Shown here piece by piece: positions 43,730 through 52,739 of a stretch of 64,000 nt of DNA. Source of the stretch: Rhodocyclaceae bacterium (lineage in GTDB: Bacteria; Pseudomonadota; Gammaproteobacteria; Burkholderiales; Usitatibacteraceae); contig JADCIX010000027.1 of assembly GCA_020247545.1 (NCBI GenBank), forward strand, positions 1 to 64,000. Reading direction: 5' to 3'. The notes under the pieces are model-generated. The model was not told the origin of the DNA and ran no database searches. It was given only the letters and a program-made list of their open reading frames with translations. How positions within the stretch are numbered: position 1 is the stretch's first letter; each line of letters begins with the position of its first letter. The translations under genes were made by a program, and so were the position numbers.

Positions 43730-44239
43730 CTAGCGCTCATACGGTGGATCAGGTTGGCCCGCATAGTAGTGAATCGCCCGCTGAAACTGCACAATACGGT
43801 CACTCCCCGGAAACTTGGCGATATGGTTAAGCAACAGCTGCGTTGATCGGCGATATTCGCCCATGTTGTATAACGCCAACGCCAAAAAAATATCGAACTC
43901 CGGCGCGTCAGGGTACTCGACACCACCGCGCTCAAGCGTTCGCACTGCGTCAGCATACTGTTCAACACATCGGTAGGAACTACCAAGCCCCAATAATGCG
44001 CCACAGCGGTCTGCGCCGGAAAGTCCTAGCTCTAAAGCCCGCTCGTAAAATGGAATTGCGTCTGCTTCAAGCCCCTGCGGGTCATAGGTGCACGCGATTT
44101 CGTAATTCAGCCTTGCATTGATCGGCACGATTTTGAGCAGATCGAGCAAAATCGCCAGTGCCTCCGTATGCTGCCCCGACTTACGCAGCGCTATCGCTCG
44201 ATCAATGTCGGCGGAGAGGTCGGGGGATATATCGAACAC
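43730..44239 (-). CDS. TPR-repeat protein (169 residues)
   Basis: Cytoplasmic (no signal peptide). Four TPR-like units are visible: DIDRAIALRKSGQHTEALAILLDLL, ARLNYEIACTYDPQGLEADAIPFYERALEL, CGALLGLGSSYRCVEQYADAVRTLERG and FDIFLALALYNMGEYRRSTQLLLNHI (in parts). It should act as a protein-interaction scaffold. It lies 6 bp after the Mrp gene, suggesting one transcript. Confidence 0.85.
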   Translation of the reverse strand: MFDISPDLSADIDRAIALRKSGQHTEALAILLDLLKIVPINARLNYEIACTYDPQGLEADAIPFYERALELGLSGADRCGALLGLGSSYRCVEQYADAVRTLERGGVEYPDAPEFDIFLALALYNMGEYRRSTQLLLNHIAKFPGSDRIVQFQRAIHYYAGQPDPPYER

Positions 44240-44245
44240 AAGAGT

Positions 44246-45334
44246 TCAGGTATTTTGAATGACGATCTTGGGGAAAATCGCCGAACGATCCTGCGATTGT
44301 TTGGCAATCTTGGCGGCACATTTTCGTGCGATCGACTTATAGATCATTGATGCCGGCCCATCGGGGTCCGAAACAACGGTGGGCTTACCGCTGTCTGCCA
44401 TCTCACGAATCTTGATATCGAGCGGCAACGAACCCAACAACTCGACGTTGTAATCCGACGCCATACGGCCACCGCCGCCTTCACCAAATATGTGTTCGGT
44501 ATGTCCGCAGTTCGAACAGGTATGCATTGCCATGTTTTCAACAATACCGATAATCGGCACACCCACTTTTTCAAACATCTTCAAACCCTTGCGCGCGTCA
44601 AGCAGCGCGATATCTTGCGGCGTCGTAACAATCACTGCGCCGGTGACGGGCACTTTTTGCGCCAAGGTGAGTTGGATATCGCCTGTTCCTGGTGGTAAAT
44701 CAATCACCAAGTAATCGAGATTGGTCCAGCGTGTTTCATTTAACAACTGTTCCAGCGCCTGCGTGACCATCGGGCCGCGCCATACCATCGGCGTCTCGGG
44801 ATCGATGAGAAACCCGACACTCATCGCTTGAATTCCGTGGCCTTCCATCGCCTCCATAGTTTTCCCATCTTTTGACTGCGGGCGGCCGGTGATACCCAGC
44901 ATGGTTGGCTGCGAGGGGCCGTAGATATCGGCATCAAGCATTCCGACCACGGCACCCTCTGCCGCCAGCGCCAAGGCAAGATTCACCGCTGTCGTCGACT
45001 TGCCAACGCCGCCCTTGCCCGAAGCCACCGCGATAATGTTCTTTATATTTGGGTTGAGCTTAACGCCTCGCTGCGCACTGTGTGAGACGATTCGCGAATA
45101 CACATTTGCCGCAACATGTTCTACACCGTCGATCTTCATTAGACGATCCACCACCTGCCGGCGAATGGACTCGGTAACACTTTTGCCCGGATATCCGAGT
45201 GCTATCTCGAGGGAGACCTTGCCACCCTCAATGATGATGTTCTTAGCGGCCTTGCCCTCAACGTAGTTCTGATCAGTGACCGGATCAATCAACTCGCGAA
45301 GTGCATTAAGGATGTGTTCGTTTGTGATACTCAT
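44246..45334 (-). CDS. apbC: Mrp/ApbC-type Fe-S cluster carrier ATPase
   Basis: The start at MSITNEHILNALRELIDPVT (45334) is chosen over a longer frame because it matches the family's MIP18-like N-domain (1-85). The P-loop SGKGGVGKSTTAVNLALALA (106-114) has the deviant Walker A of the MinD/Mrp group. DLPPGTGDIQLTL and a C-terminal CSNCGHTEHIFGEGGG with the CxxC that binds the bridging cluster are present. The product has 362 residues. Confidence 0.94.
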   Translation of the reverse strand: MSITNEHILNALRELIDPVTDQNYVEGKAAKNIIIEGGKVSLEIALGYPGKSVTESIRRQVVDRLMKIDGVEHVAANVYSRIVSHSAQRGVKLNPNIKNIIAVASGKGGVGKSTTAVNLALALAAEGAVVGMLDADIYGPSQPTMLGITGRPQSKDGKTMEAMEGHGIQAMSVGFLIDPETPMVWRGPMVTQALEQLLNETRWTNLDYLVIDLPPGTGDIQLTLAQKVPVTGAVIVTTPQDIALLDARKGLKMFEKVGVPIIGIVENMAMHTCSNCGHTEHIFGEGGGGRMASDYNVELLGSLPLDIKIREMADSGKPTVVSDPDGPASMIYKSIARKCAAKIAKQSQDRSAIFPKIVIQNT

Positions 45335-45605
45335 GTGGTTTCCTCGGGATCGAGCCGCTATTTTATCGAGATTGCTGCTCTGCCATACGATGTATTTGGT
45401 ATCTTTAACGGATTGGGCTTGATACAATCGCAAAGCAAAAGCAATCATTGTCTGATCTCGGGGGACAGTGCACATTTAATGCCTAACGCGTTGTTGAATT
45501 ACTGCGCGCGAATACCGCGCCAAGCGCATTAATTTGCTCTTTTGTCATCTGCTTTTCGTGATCCGCCCTTCGTTATTTGCCTCTCCTGATCTAACTGCCC
45601 AGCAC

Positions 45606-47759
45606 ATGCAACGCAAACTCTTCGTCACCACGGCCCTTCCCTATGCTAACGGCGGGTTTCATATTGGCCATATGATGGAGTACATCCAAGCCGATATTTG
45701 GGTACGATTCCAGCGCATGCAGGGGCATCAGGTACATTTTGTTTGTGCTGACGATGCGCATGGCGCACCGATCATGCTGAATGCCGAAAAACAGGGGATC
45801 ACGCCTGAGGCGCTGGTAGCAAAAGTCGCCGCCGAGCACATCGCGCAGTGGCCGCAGTTTCATATCAGCTTCGACTTCTGGCACTCAACTCACTCTGCGG
45901 AAAACGTCGAATTGGCGCAGGGAATTTATAAGGCACTGAAAGCCAACAAACTGATCGTGTCCCGCGAGATCGAGCAGTTCTTTGACCCCGTCAAAGAGAT
46001 GTTTCTCGCCGATCGATTCATCAAAGGCGAGTGCCCGAAGTGCAGCGCGAAAGATCAGTACGGCGACTCTTGCGAAGTCTGTGGCGCAGTGTATTCCCCC
46101 GCAGAGTTAAAAAATCCCTATTCAGCGCTCACCGGTGCTACGCCGGTGTTGAAAAAATCAGAACACCTGTTCTTCAAGTTATCCGACAAACGCTGCGTTA
46201 ACTTTCTGCAGAAATGGGTTGAAGAAACACCGTTACAGCCTGAAGTAAAAAACAAACTCGCTGAGTGGCTGGCAGTCGATCCTGAAACTGGTTTAAGAAG
46301 TTTGAACGACTGGGACATCTCGCGCGACGCACCTTACTTTGGCATCGAGATTCCAGACGCACCTGGCAAGTTTTTCTACGTATGGCTGGATGCACCGGTT
46401 GGATATCTGGCCAGCTTGAAGGCCTACTTCGCTGCGGGTGGTGCAAAAGCTAACGGCGAGCCTCGCGATTTTGATACTTTTCTTGCCGACAACAACGTCG
46501 AGCAGTATCACTTCATCGGCAAAGATATTGTTTACTTCCATACCTTATTCTGGCCGGCGATGCTGCACTTTGCCGGACGCAAGGAGCCGAACAACGTGTT
46601 TGTGCATGGCTTCTTGCAGGTCACCGGGGAAAAGCTCTCTAAATCACGTGGTTTTGGCCCGACACCAAGCAAGTATCTTGATCTGAAACTGAATACCGAG
46701 TGGCTGCGTTATTACATCGCGGCGAAACTAAATGACCGCGTCGAAGATCTGGACTTCAATCCGGAAGATTTTCTGGCGCGTGTTAACGCCGATCTCATCG
46801 GCAAATACATCAACATCGCGAGCCGCGCAGCGGGATTTCTGCACAAAAAATTTGTTGGTCGATTGCTCAAGGTTGAGGCCAAACATCCGGTACTGGCGGC
46901 AATCACCTCCTCCTCTGCTGAAATCGCCGCGTTGTACGATGGGCGCGAGTTTGGCAAGGCCGTGCGCCGCATCATGGAACTCGCAGATCTTGTGAACGGA
47001 TTTGTCGATACAGAAAAGCCGTGGGAGTTGGCGAAGAGTGATGAGAATAACGCAGTACTACACAAAGCATGTTCGATCATCATCAATGCGTTTCATCTGT
47101 TGACTGCCTATCTCGCGCCGATCCTGCCAAAACTCGCAACTGACGCTGCTGCATTCCTCGACATAAAGGGTTATGATTGGTCTGATACAACGCGTTTACT
47201 GCCCGCCGGCCACCAGATTAACCCCTACAAGCACTTGATGTCGCGCATCGACAAAAAACAAATTGACGCCCTGCTGGAGGCACCCCAAGAGGGCGACAAG
47301 GATGCGCCAACGGCTGCGAGCAAGTCGAGCAATAAATCAGCACCGGCCCCCGCCAACGATGAAGCGTTGGTACCGGCAGAGTTCGCGCTGCAGCCGGTTG
47401 AAGCGCCGAAGCCGATTATCATCCAGCCCGTGGCGGAGACAATCTCGATCGATGATTTCGGTCGCATCGATTTGCGTGTCGCAAAAATTCTTGATGCTGA
47501 ATACGTAGCTGAAGCGGACAAACTGCTGCGCCTAACGCTTGACCTCGGCATCGAGCAGCGGCAGGTTTTTGCCGGCATCCGATCCGCTTACAATCCTAAA
47601 GAACTCATCGGTCGACTCACGGTAATGGTGGCAAACTTGGCACCGCGTAAGATGCGTTTTGGAGAGTCCCAAGGCATGGTACTGGCGGCAGGCGACGGCA
47701 CAAACATCTATTTGCTTGCCCCGGATTCGGGTGCCGTACCGGGGATGCGAATCAAATGA
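45606..47759 (+). CDS. metG: Methionyl-tRNA synthetase
   Basis: The start at [22 protein letters not shown] (45606) gives 717 residues. HIGH is at residues 19-22 and the KMSKS-type motif reads KLSKSRG near 342. A zinc knuckle with CPKC near 143 and CEVC near 156 marks the one-knuckle-pair type. A Lys/Ala-rich linker (about 565-620) leads to the C-terminal Trbp111-like tRNA-binding domain ([17 protein letters not shown]...[18 protein letters not shown]). It diverges from the Mrp gene, a common proteobacterial arrangement. Confidence 0.97.
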   Translation: MQRKLFVTTALPYANGGFHIGHMMEYIQADIWVRFQRMQGHQVHFVCADDAHGAPIMLNAEKQGITPEALVAKVAAEHIAQWPQFHISFDFWHSTHSAENVELAQGIYKALKANKLIVSREIEQFFDPVKEMFLADRFIKGECPKCSAKDQYGDSCEVCGAVYSPAELKNPYSALTGATPVLKKSEHLFFKLSDKRCVNFLQKWVEETPLQPEVKNKLAEWLAVDPETGLRSLNDWDISRDAPYFGIEIPDAPGKFFYVWLDAPVGYLASLKAYFAAGGAKANGEPRDFDTFLADNNVEQYHFIGKDIVYFHTLFWPAMLHFAGRKEPNNVFVHGFLQVTGEKLSKSRGFGPTPSKYLDLKLNTEWLRYYIAAKLNDRVEDLDFNPEDFLARVNADLIGKYINIASRAAGFLHKKFVGRLLKVEAKHPVLAAITSSSAEIAALYDGREFGKAVRRIMELADLVNGFVDTEKPWELAKSDENNAVLHKACSIIINAFHLLTAYLAPILPKLATDAAAFLDIKGYDWSDTTRLLPAGHQINPYKHLMSRIDKKQIDALLEAPQEGDKDAPTAASKSSNKSAPAPANDEALVPAEFALQPVEAPKPIIIQPVAETISIDDFGRIDLRVAKILDAEYVAEADKLLRLTLDLGIEQRQVFAGIRSAYNPKELIGRLTVMVANLAPRKMRFGESQGMVLAAGDGTNIYLLAPDSGAVPGMRIK

Positions 47760-48037
47760 CGCGTTCCATCCAAGAGCTAGGGGCGAAGCCACGCGGGTGA
47801 TCGCTCTGACCCAGTCGTTTTACGCAGTGGCCCACGTCCAGCGGGACGTGCCTCATTGCTGGATCGACGCCCCTCGCTTGTATTGTGTATCTGCCGCAAA
47901 CCGACGCCAAAAAAATGTCAAGCTGACGGGGAGTCGGTGATGGCTATCTCAATCACGAAGGTATGAACGTTGTTGAATTTTCCCCTCGCCATGTTGCTTC
48001 AAATCATCAAAAGTGCCCTCTGGCTTCCCAACCCAGA

Positions 48038-48394
48038 ATGACGCGACCACCTTACTCAATTGACCGTGACGCACTCGAAACCGAAGTACGCATCGATACC
48101 TTTCGCGCCGCCGGCCCCGGCGGTCAACATGTCAACAAAACCAACTCAGCGGTTCGCCTGACCCATCTTCCCTCAGGCGTTGTGGTCATCGCACAGGATT
48201 CCCCCTCACAGTTTCGCAACAAGGAAATTGCTTTTGTGCGTATGATTGAGAAGTTGAAGCGCCTTAACCATGTCCCCAAAAAACGCGTAGCGACCACACC
48301 GACACGCGCTTCAACAGAGCGGCGCATTGGAGAGAAAAAAACGCGTGCGGTGGTCAAGACCACTCGTCGCAAAGCGGTCAGGATAGACGAGTGA
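48038..48394 (+). CDS. Peptide chain release factor-like protein (GGQ domain only)
   Basis: The start at [20 protein letters not shown] (48038) is preferred; an in-frame ATG 25 codons upstream is possible. The 118-residue product carries [25 protein letters not shown], the GGQ peptidyl-hydrolysis motif of class I release factors, and a basic tail ([19 protein letters not shown]). It has no codon-recognition domain. Rescue of stalled ribosomes, as for ArfB, is a possible role, but this is a different small RF-like subgroup. It overlaps the acylphosphatase gene by 4 bp. Confidence 0.88.
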   Translation: MTRPPYSIDRDALETEVRIDTFRAAGPGGQHVNKTNSAVRLTHLPSGVVVIAQDSPSQFRNKEIAFVRMIEKLKRLNHVPKKRVATTPTRASTERRIGEKKTRAVVKTTRRKAVRIDE

Positions 48395-48675
48395 GCGTTG
48401 TTTCTGTCCACATGCGCATCACTGGGCGTGTGCAAGGCGTTGGCTTTCGCGAATCCATGCGTCTCGTCGCACAGGCACTTGACGTCACCGGTTGGGTGCG
48501 TAACCTAGCCGATGCAAGCGTCGAGGCAGTCGTCCAGGGGGATGAGGCGGCCGTGGAGCGGCTGGTGGGGTGGTGCCACAATGGTCCCCCCGGGGCAAGC
48601 GTCCGTTTTGTCGAGGCAAACCTGATCGAGACGAGCGAGACTTACATTGCTTTTTCGAGACTCCCAGACGCCTAG
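48391..48675 (+). CDS. acyP: Acylphosphatase
   Basis: A 94-residue enzyme with a GTG start overlapping the preceding stop (GTGA). [22 protein letters not shown] holds the phosphate-binding Arg, and [20 protein letters not shown] holds the catalytic Asn. The ferredoxin-like fold length is normal. It hydrolyses acyl phosphates. Confidence 0.94.
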   Translation: MSVVSVHMRITGRVQGVGFRESMRLVAQALDVTGWVRNLADASVEAVVQGDEAAVERLVGWCHNGPPGASVRFVEANLIETSETYIAFSRLPDA

Positions 48676-49024
48676 CCATGAGTATTTCATGGGTCAGCCG
48701 CCGCGTCGAAGGACGTTACCCCTGAACGATTGGAAAGCCAATTTGGATCGCTCCTCTTTTAGCGTGGGCACGGGCTGCACATTCGCTGTGGAGCGACTTG
48801 ATGGCAGCGTGCTTGCCATGTGCGCTGCCTGCTCCCGTAGCAAAGCCAGCTATGCCGTGGTCGGTCAGGTGAAAAATCACTCGCCCACTCGTTTGTCGTG
48901 TGCAATATCTGCGCGCGCTCTGAATAGCGAATGAAGCCTTCGCTAGCGAGACCCGCACTGCAACACTCTCACCGTGTCTGCGCTGTCACCCAATCGGCGG
49001 CGGAAGTCACTGGATAAATGATCA
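48676..49024. other. Gap between acyP and cydB, about 350 bp
   Basis: The two genes converge here. Short frames on each strand show no family pattern or ribosome site. I find no clear terminator hairpin with a T run and no cydX-like small gene after cydB. Confidence 0.45.
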
Positions 49025-50047
49025 CTAATAGTAGGTGAGTTCGCGCGCCTTACCCCAGAACACACGGTAAGCGTAGATGGTGTAGCCAAAGATCGCCGGC
49101 AACACCACGGCGGTGCCGGCCAAAATTATCTTCAGTGATTCCGGCGCGCTCGCTGCCTGCCAGATATCGATATGATCGACCACAAGATATGGGAACAGGC
49201 TGTAAGCGAGTCCATAGAAGGCCAACAAGAAAATACCCACCGTCGCTGCGAACGGCACCCAGGCACCATATTCATTTCCTTCGGCGAGTCGCTTGGGCAG
49301 GCGACGCAGGGCGCGATCAATGACAAAAAACAATATGGCGGTCGCAATCGGAATCGGCATCAACATAAAAAGATATGGCAGGGTGAACCACTTTTCAAAA
49401 ATGCGCTGGCTCACCATCGGCGTGACGATGGATATTGCGGCGATGCCGAGCCCCGTCAACCAGAGGCTGCGCTGGGCCCAGACCACCGCTTGCTGTTGTA
49501 ATTCGCCTGTGGTTTTCATCAGCAGCCAACCGCTCCCGAGTAACCCGTACCCCGCGCACAGACAGAGCCCGGTGATAAGCGCAAACAACAGCGACAACGC
49601 GCCGTAGTTAAAGCCGGTGATGTAGAGCCCCAGCATCACGCCTTGCGAAAATGAAGCCAGCAGTGAACCGGCATAAAACGCAAAATTCCACAGCGGCTTG
49701 TGATGCGCCTCCGCCTTCACGCGGAAGTCGAAGGCGACACCGCGCAAGATCAGACCAAGCAACATCACCGCGACCGGCAGATATAACGCGGTCAAGATCA
49801 CGCCGTGTGCTGAGGGAAAAGCGACCAGCAAAATGCCTACGCCCAACACCAACCACGTTTCATTCGCATCCCAAAACGGGCCGATGGACGAAATCATTAC
49901 GTCCTTGTGCTCGTCACTCGCGCGGTGCAACAAGATGCCAACACCGAGATCGTAACCATCGAGAATCACGTACGCCAGCATCGAGATCCCCATCAGGCCG
50001 AGGAAGACCACGGCCAGCCATTTACCATCTGCGAACATTTCCATCAT
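49025..50047 (-). CDS. cydB: Cytochrome bd oxidase subunit II
   Basis: A 340-residue membrane protein with eight to nine membrane segments. AYVILDGYDLGVGIL near the N-terminus and GPFWDANETWLVLGVGILLVAFP are the subunit II signatures. The length is that of the CioB/short type. It lies 14 bp after cydA and completes the quinol oxidase. Start codons at 50047, 50044 or 50038 are all possible. Confidence 0.95.
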   Translation of the reverse strand: MMEMFADGKWLAVVFLGLMGISMLAYVILDGYDLGVGILLHRASDEHKDVMISSIGPFWDANETWLVLGVGILLVAFPSAHGVILTALYLPVAVMLLGLILRGVAFDFRVKAEAHHKPLWNFAFYAGSLLASFSQGVMLGLYITGFNYGALSLLFALITGLCLCAGYGLLGSGWLLMKTTGELQQQAVVWAQRSLWLTGLGIAAISIVTPMVSQRIFEKWFTLPYLFMLMPIPIATAILFFVIDRALRRLPKRLAEGNEYGAWVPFAATVGIFLLAFYGLAYSLFPYLVVDHIDIWQAASAPESLKIILAGTAVVLPAIFGYTIYAYRVFWGKARELTYY

Positions 50048-50061
50048 CGACTCCGGTGCGT

Positions 50062-51441
50062 TTACGGCTTGTTGGTCGACAACTGCGGTGGGATGGATGT
50101 GCCAGCGACGTCAGCCGACACCGGCGTATTCTCCAACGGCTCACCGGCTTTGCGTGCCAAGTAGAAGACCACCGAGATGTACGAAATGGTCAGCACCACA
50201 TAGGTGATGAGATACATGAAAAAAGTCGTCGCGATCATGCCGCTGCTGACCGTCGAGGCGGCGTCGGCAGTACGCAACACGCCGTACACGAGGAAGGGTT
50301 GACGGCCAATCTCGGTCACATACCAACCGGCGACGGTCGCGACCCAGCCGGAGAAGCTCATGCCGATCAACGCACGCGTGAGCCATGGATGGGTTTCGCC
50401 TTTGCGATTTAATTGCCAGGCCGCGAGCCACGAGACGGCGAGCATCAGCATTCCTACTCCCACCATAATGCGAAACGCCCAGAACACCTGGAACACCGGT
50501 GGATGTTTGCCGATGAAGTCATTCAGCCCTTTGACCTCGCCATTCGGATCATGCGTCAAGATCAAGCTAGCCAGTTTAGGAATACCAATTTCAAATTTGT
50601 TGGTGCGTGTTTTTTCTTCAGGAATGGCAAATAGCAGCAGCGGCACACCGCGTTCGGTATTCCACACGCCTTCCATCGCCGCAACTTTTGCCGGCTGATG
50701 TTTGAGAGTATTCAAGCCGTGCATATCACCGGCAAGAATTTGCAACGGGATGAGCATCGCCGCCAGATACACACCGGTTTTCAATGCAGCAAGAACCGAG
50801 TCAGCACGATCGCCGCGAAGCCAGCGGTATGCAGAGATGCCCGCGACTAGGAACGCCACTGTCAAACCGGAGGCCAACATCATGTGTGTGAAGCGGTACG
50901 GGAATGATGGGTTAAACACAATCGCGAGCCAGTCTGTGGCGTGCGCCTTGCCATTGATCATTTCGAAGCCCACCGGCGTTTGCATCCACGAGTTGAGGAC
51001 GAGAATCCAAAACGCCGACATCGTGGTCCCGATTGCGACTAACAGCGTGGCAATCGTATGCACACGGTTGGACACTCGGTTAAATCCAAATAACATGATG
51101 CCGAGGAAGGTCGCTTCCAAAAAAAACGCCGTCAGCACTTCGTAGGCCAGCAGGGGGCCGGCAATATTGCCAACGGTTTCCATAAATCCCGGCCAGTTGG
51201 TGCCGAACTGAAAGCTCATGGTGATGCCGCTCACTACACCGAGCGCGAACGTCAGCGCAAAAATCTTCACCCAAAACTTATACGCGTCCATCCACTTCAT
51301 GTCACCAGTGCTGTTGTAACGCATCTTAAAAAACAGCAACACCCATGTCAGCGATATCGAAATCGTCGGAAACAGAATGTGAAACGTAATGTTTGCACCG
51401 AACTGGGCGCGTGCGAGGAGGACTGGATCGATATCAAACAT
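50062..51441 (-). CDS. cydA: Cytochrome bd oxidase subunit I, short Q-loop (CIO-like)
   Basis: A 459-residue quinol oxidase subunit. LLARAQFGANITFHILFPTISI contains the haem b595 ligand His, and MSFQFGTNWPGFMETVG and EATFLGIMLFGF hold the conserved Glu residues. The periplasmic Q-loop (KFEIGIPKLASLI, KGLNDF) is short, and TEIGRQPFLVYGVLRTADA replaces the GRQPW of CydA with GRQPF. These features indicate the cyanide-insensitive (CioA) branch. It oxidises ubiquinol and reduces O2 without pumping protons. Confidence 0.95.
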   Translation of the reverse strand: MFDIDPVLLARAQFGANITFHILFPTISISLTWVLLFFKMRYNSTGDMKWMDAYKFWVKIFALTFALGVVSGITMSFQFGTNWPGFMETVGNIAGPLLAYEVLTAFFLEATFLGIMLFGFNRVSNRVHTIATLLVAIGTTMSAFWILVLNSWMQTPVGFEMINGKAHATDWLAIVFNPSFPYRFTHMMLASGLTVAFLVAGISAYRWLRGDRADSVLAALKTGVYLAAMLIPLQILAGDMHGLNTLKHQPAKVAAMEGVWNTERGVPLLLFAIPEEKTRTNKFEIGIPKLASLILTHDPNGEVKGLNDFIGKHPPVFQVFWAFRIMVGVGMLMLAVSWLAAWQLNRKGETHPWLTRALIGMSFSGWVATVAGWYVTEIGRQPFLVYGVLRTADAASTVSSGMIATTFFMYLITYVVLTISYISVVFYLARKAGEPLENTPVSADVAGTSIPPQLSTNKP

Positions 51442-51504
51442 ATGCGTCTTTCACTTGAGCCGAGGGACTACCCCGCAGCGGTGGTGCTTATCCGCCACGC
51501 CGGA

Positions 51505-52119
51505 TCAGTTTGACTGCGGGGGCTGCGTGGATGGCGTTTCGGCGTCGGCGGCGCGCGTGGACGTGGCCCGACCACCGGCGACTACTTTCAATTTGTCCTT
51601 CATCTCCAAAAATTTCGTCACCCGCGTACCCATTTTCATGAGCTGCTGCAGCGTCTCGGGTTCCAGCTTTTGGACGTCGTTGAACCACATCGTCGCCATC
51701 TCAATCAAGTCGTGCATCTCTCTCATGCGCTGCTGAACGTGACGGTCTTCCGCGTTTGACGGCGCTGCCATCAGCGCATCGCGCAGCATCGAAAGTGTGG
51801 GATCGATTTCGCGTTTGCGACGCTCTTCGGCGAGTGTCCGAAAGATCGCCCAGACATCTTCGGGTGCTGAAAAATACTCGCGTCGATCATTCGGCAGATG
51901 CTGCAGCTTGGTCAGTCGCCACGACTCAAGTTCCTTGAGTCCCATGCTGACGTTCGAGCGCGAAAAATTTAGCGCCTCAGCGATTTCATCGGCGTTCAGC
52001 GGGCGCTCGGAGACGTACAGCAGCGCGTAGATTTGGCCAACGGTCCGATTGATACCCCAGCGGCTACCCATTTCGCCGAAATGGAGGACGAAGTTCTGTG
52101 CCAGTGGTGTGAGATTCAT
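51505..52119 (-). CDS. GbsR/MarR-family repressor of the cyd operon
   Basis: The start at MNLTPLAQNFVLHFGEMGSRWG (52119) fits the GbsR family. A winged helix-turn-helix spans about 25-100 (NRTVGQIYALLYVSERPLNADEIAEALNFSRSNVSMGLKELESW). A helical dimerisation region follows. The 30-residue C-terminus is Thr/Pro-rich. The product has 204 residues. It heads the gbsR-cydA-cydB unit (63-bp gap to cydA), and a perfect 18-bp palindrome overlaps its own promoter, so autoregulation and control of cydAB are likely. Confidence 0.88.
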   Translation of the reverse strand: MNLTPLAQNFVLHFGEMGSRWGINRTVGQIYALLYVSERPLNADEIAEALNFSRSNVSMGLKELESWRLTKLQHLPNDRREYFSAPEDVWAIFRTLAEERRKREIDPTLSMLRDALMAAPSNAEDRHVQQRMREMHDLIEMATMWFNDVQKLEPETLQQLMKMGTRVTKFLEMKDKLKVVAGGRATSTRAADAETPSTQPPQSN

Positions 52120-52157
52120 GCTGATATAAAGTGGAAACCGAAAAGAACTTCCTGAAT

Positions 52158-52202
52158 TTTCAGTAATTACTGAAATTATAGGAAATTGTACGCGCAAGGC
52201 AA
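52158..52202 (-). promoter_or_regulatory. Promoter and operator of gbsR-cydAB
   Basis: On the minus strand -35 TTGCCT (52202-52197) and -10 TATAAT (52180-52175) are 16 bp apart. The perfect palindrome TTTCAGTAATTACTGAAA (52158-52175) begins at the end of the -10 box and covers the start site. A dimer bound there would block transcription. Confidence 0.8.
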
Positions 52203-52214
52203 CCCGTTGAAGGG

Positions 52215-52250
52215 CGGGCACTTCCAGACATTTTTTGCTGGAAGCGCCCG
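52215..52250. terminator. Hairpin downstream of phaM, member of a repeated family
   Basis: CGGGCACTTCCAG pairs with CTGGAAGCGCCCG (one mismatch) around a loop containing TTTTTT/AAAAAA. A near copy with a perfect stem lies at 57393-57432. It sits between the 3' end of phaM and the gbsR promoter. The long loop and lack of an outer T run make it an atypical terminator. Confidence 0.6.
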
Positions 52251-52256
52251 TCTAGA

Positions 52257-52739
52257 CTAGGGTTTTCTTTTCTTGGCTGCGCGCGGTTTTGCACCACGGT
52301 CGGATGGAGAACGCTTGTTACCCGCGGTACCGGTATCGCCTGGGGCAGACGGCATCATCTGCGCCATCCACGCACCCGGGTTGAATGCAGCCGCGTACTT
52401 TGCCATGTCGCCGCTTGAAAATGCGTTGCCCGCTGATTCTCGCGCCGCTCCCATCTGGCGGAGTGTATCGCGCTGGTATTCCATTGTTTTGATTGACAAT
52501 TCCACCGCCGCAGCCTGGCCTCGCAGCCACATGAGCACGACCTCAAACTCACGAATCTTCTTGTCAAACTCCTCGGGATCCATCGTTGGAAGTCCAAACG
52601 CGGCCCCTGGATTGGTACCGAATCCCGGCGCGCTGCCGAGCCCGGCAAATCCGGCCGCGGCGGGCGCGCCGCCCGTCATTGCACGCAGTAACTCGAAGTA
52701 ATCCGGCAGCGGCGGGTTGGATTTTGACGCGTCAGCCAT
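52257..52739 (-). CDS. phaM: PhaM-like polyhydroxyalkanoate granule protein
   Basis: A 160-residue protein. PDYFELLRAMTGG opens it; a Gly/Ala/Pro-rich stretch follows (about 23-50). TMDPEEFDKKIREFEVVLMWLRGQAAAVELSIKTMEYQRDTLRQM is the PhaM-type helix. The tail is Lys/Ala/Pro-rich (SPSDRGAKPRAAKKRKP), resembling the DNA-binding PAKKA-type tail by which PhaM tethers PHB granules to the nucleoid. It abuts the PHB depolymerase gene with no gap. Confidence 0.85.
   Translation of the reverse strand: MADASKSNPPLPDYFELLRAMTGGAPAAAGFAGLGSAPGFGTNPGAAFGLPTMDPEEFDKKIREFEVVLMWLRGQAAAVELSIKTMEYQRDTLRQMGAARESAGNAFSSGDMAKYAAAFNPGAWMAQMMPSAPGDTGTAGNKRSPSDRGAKPRAAKKRKP

Noticed and set aside
47760-48037. Possible small gene between metG and the release-factor-like gene
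   Set aside because: The open frame has no proper start or ribosome site and no family pattern.
48647-48934. Possible 95-residue gene after acyP
   Set aside because: It overlaps the end of acyP, has no ribosome site and resembles nothing known; the opposite strand carries an equally long frame.
49651-50412. Plus-strand frame of 253 residues
   Set aside because: Antisense to cydB/cydA; Arg-rich with no motif.
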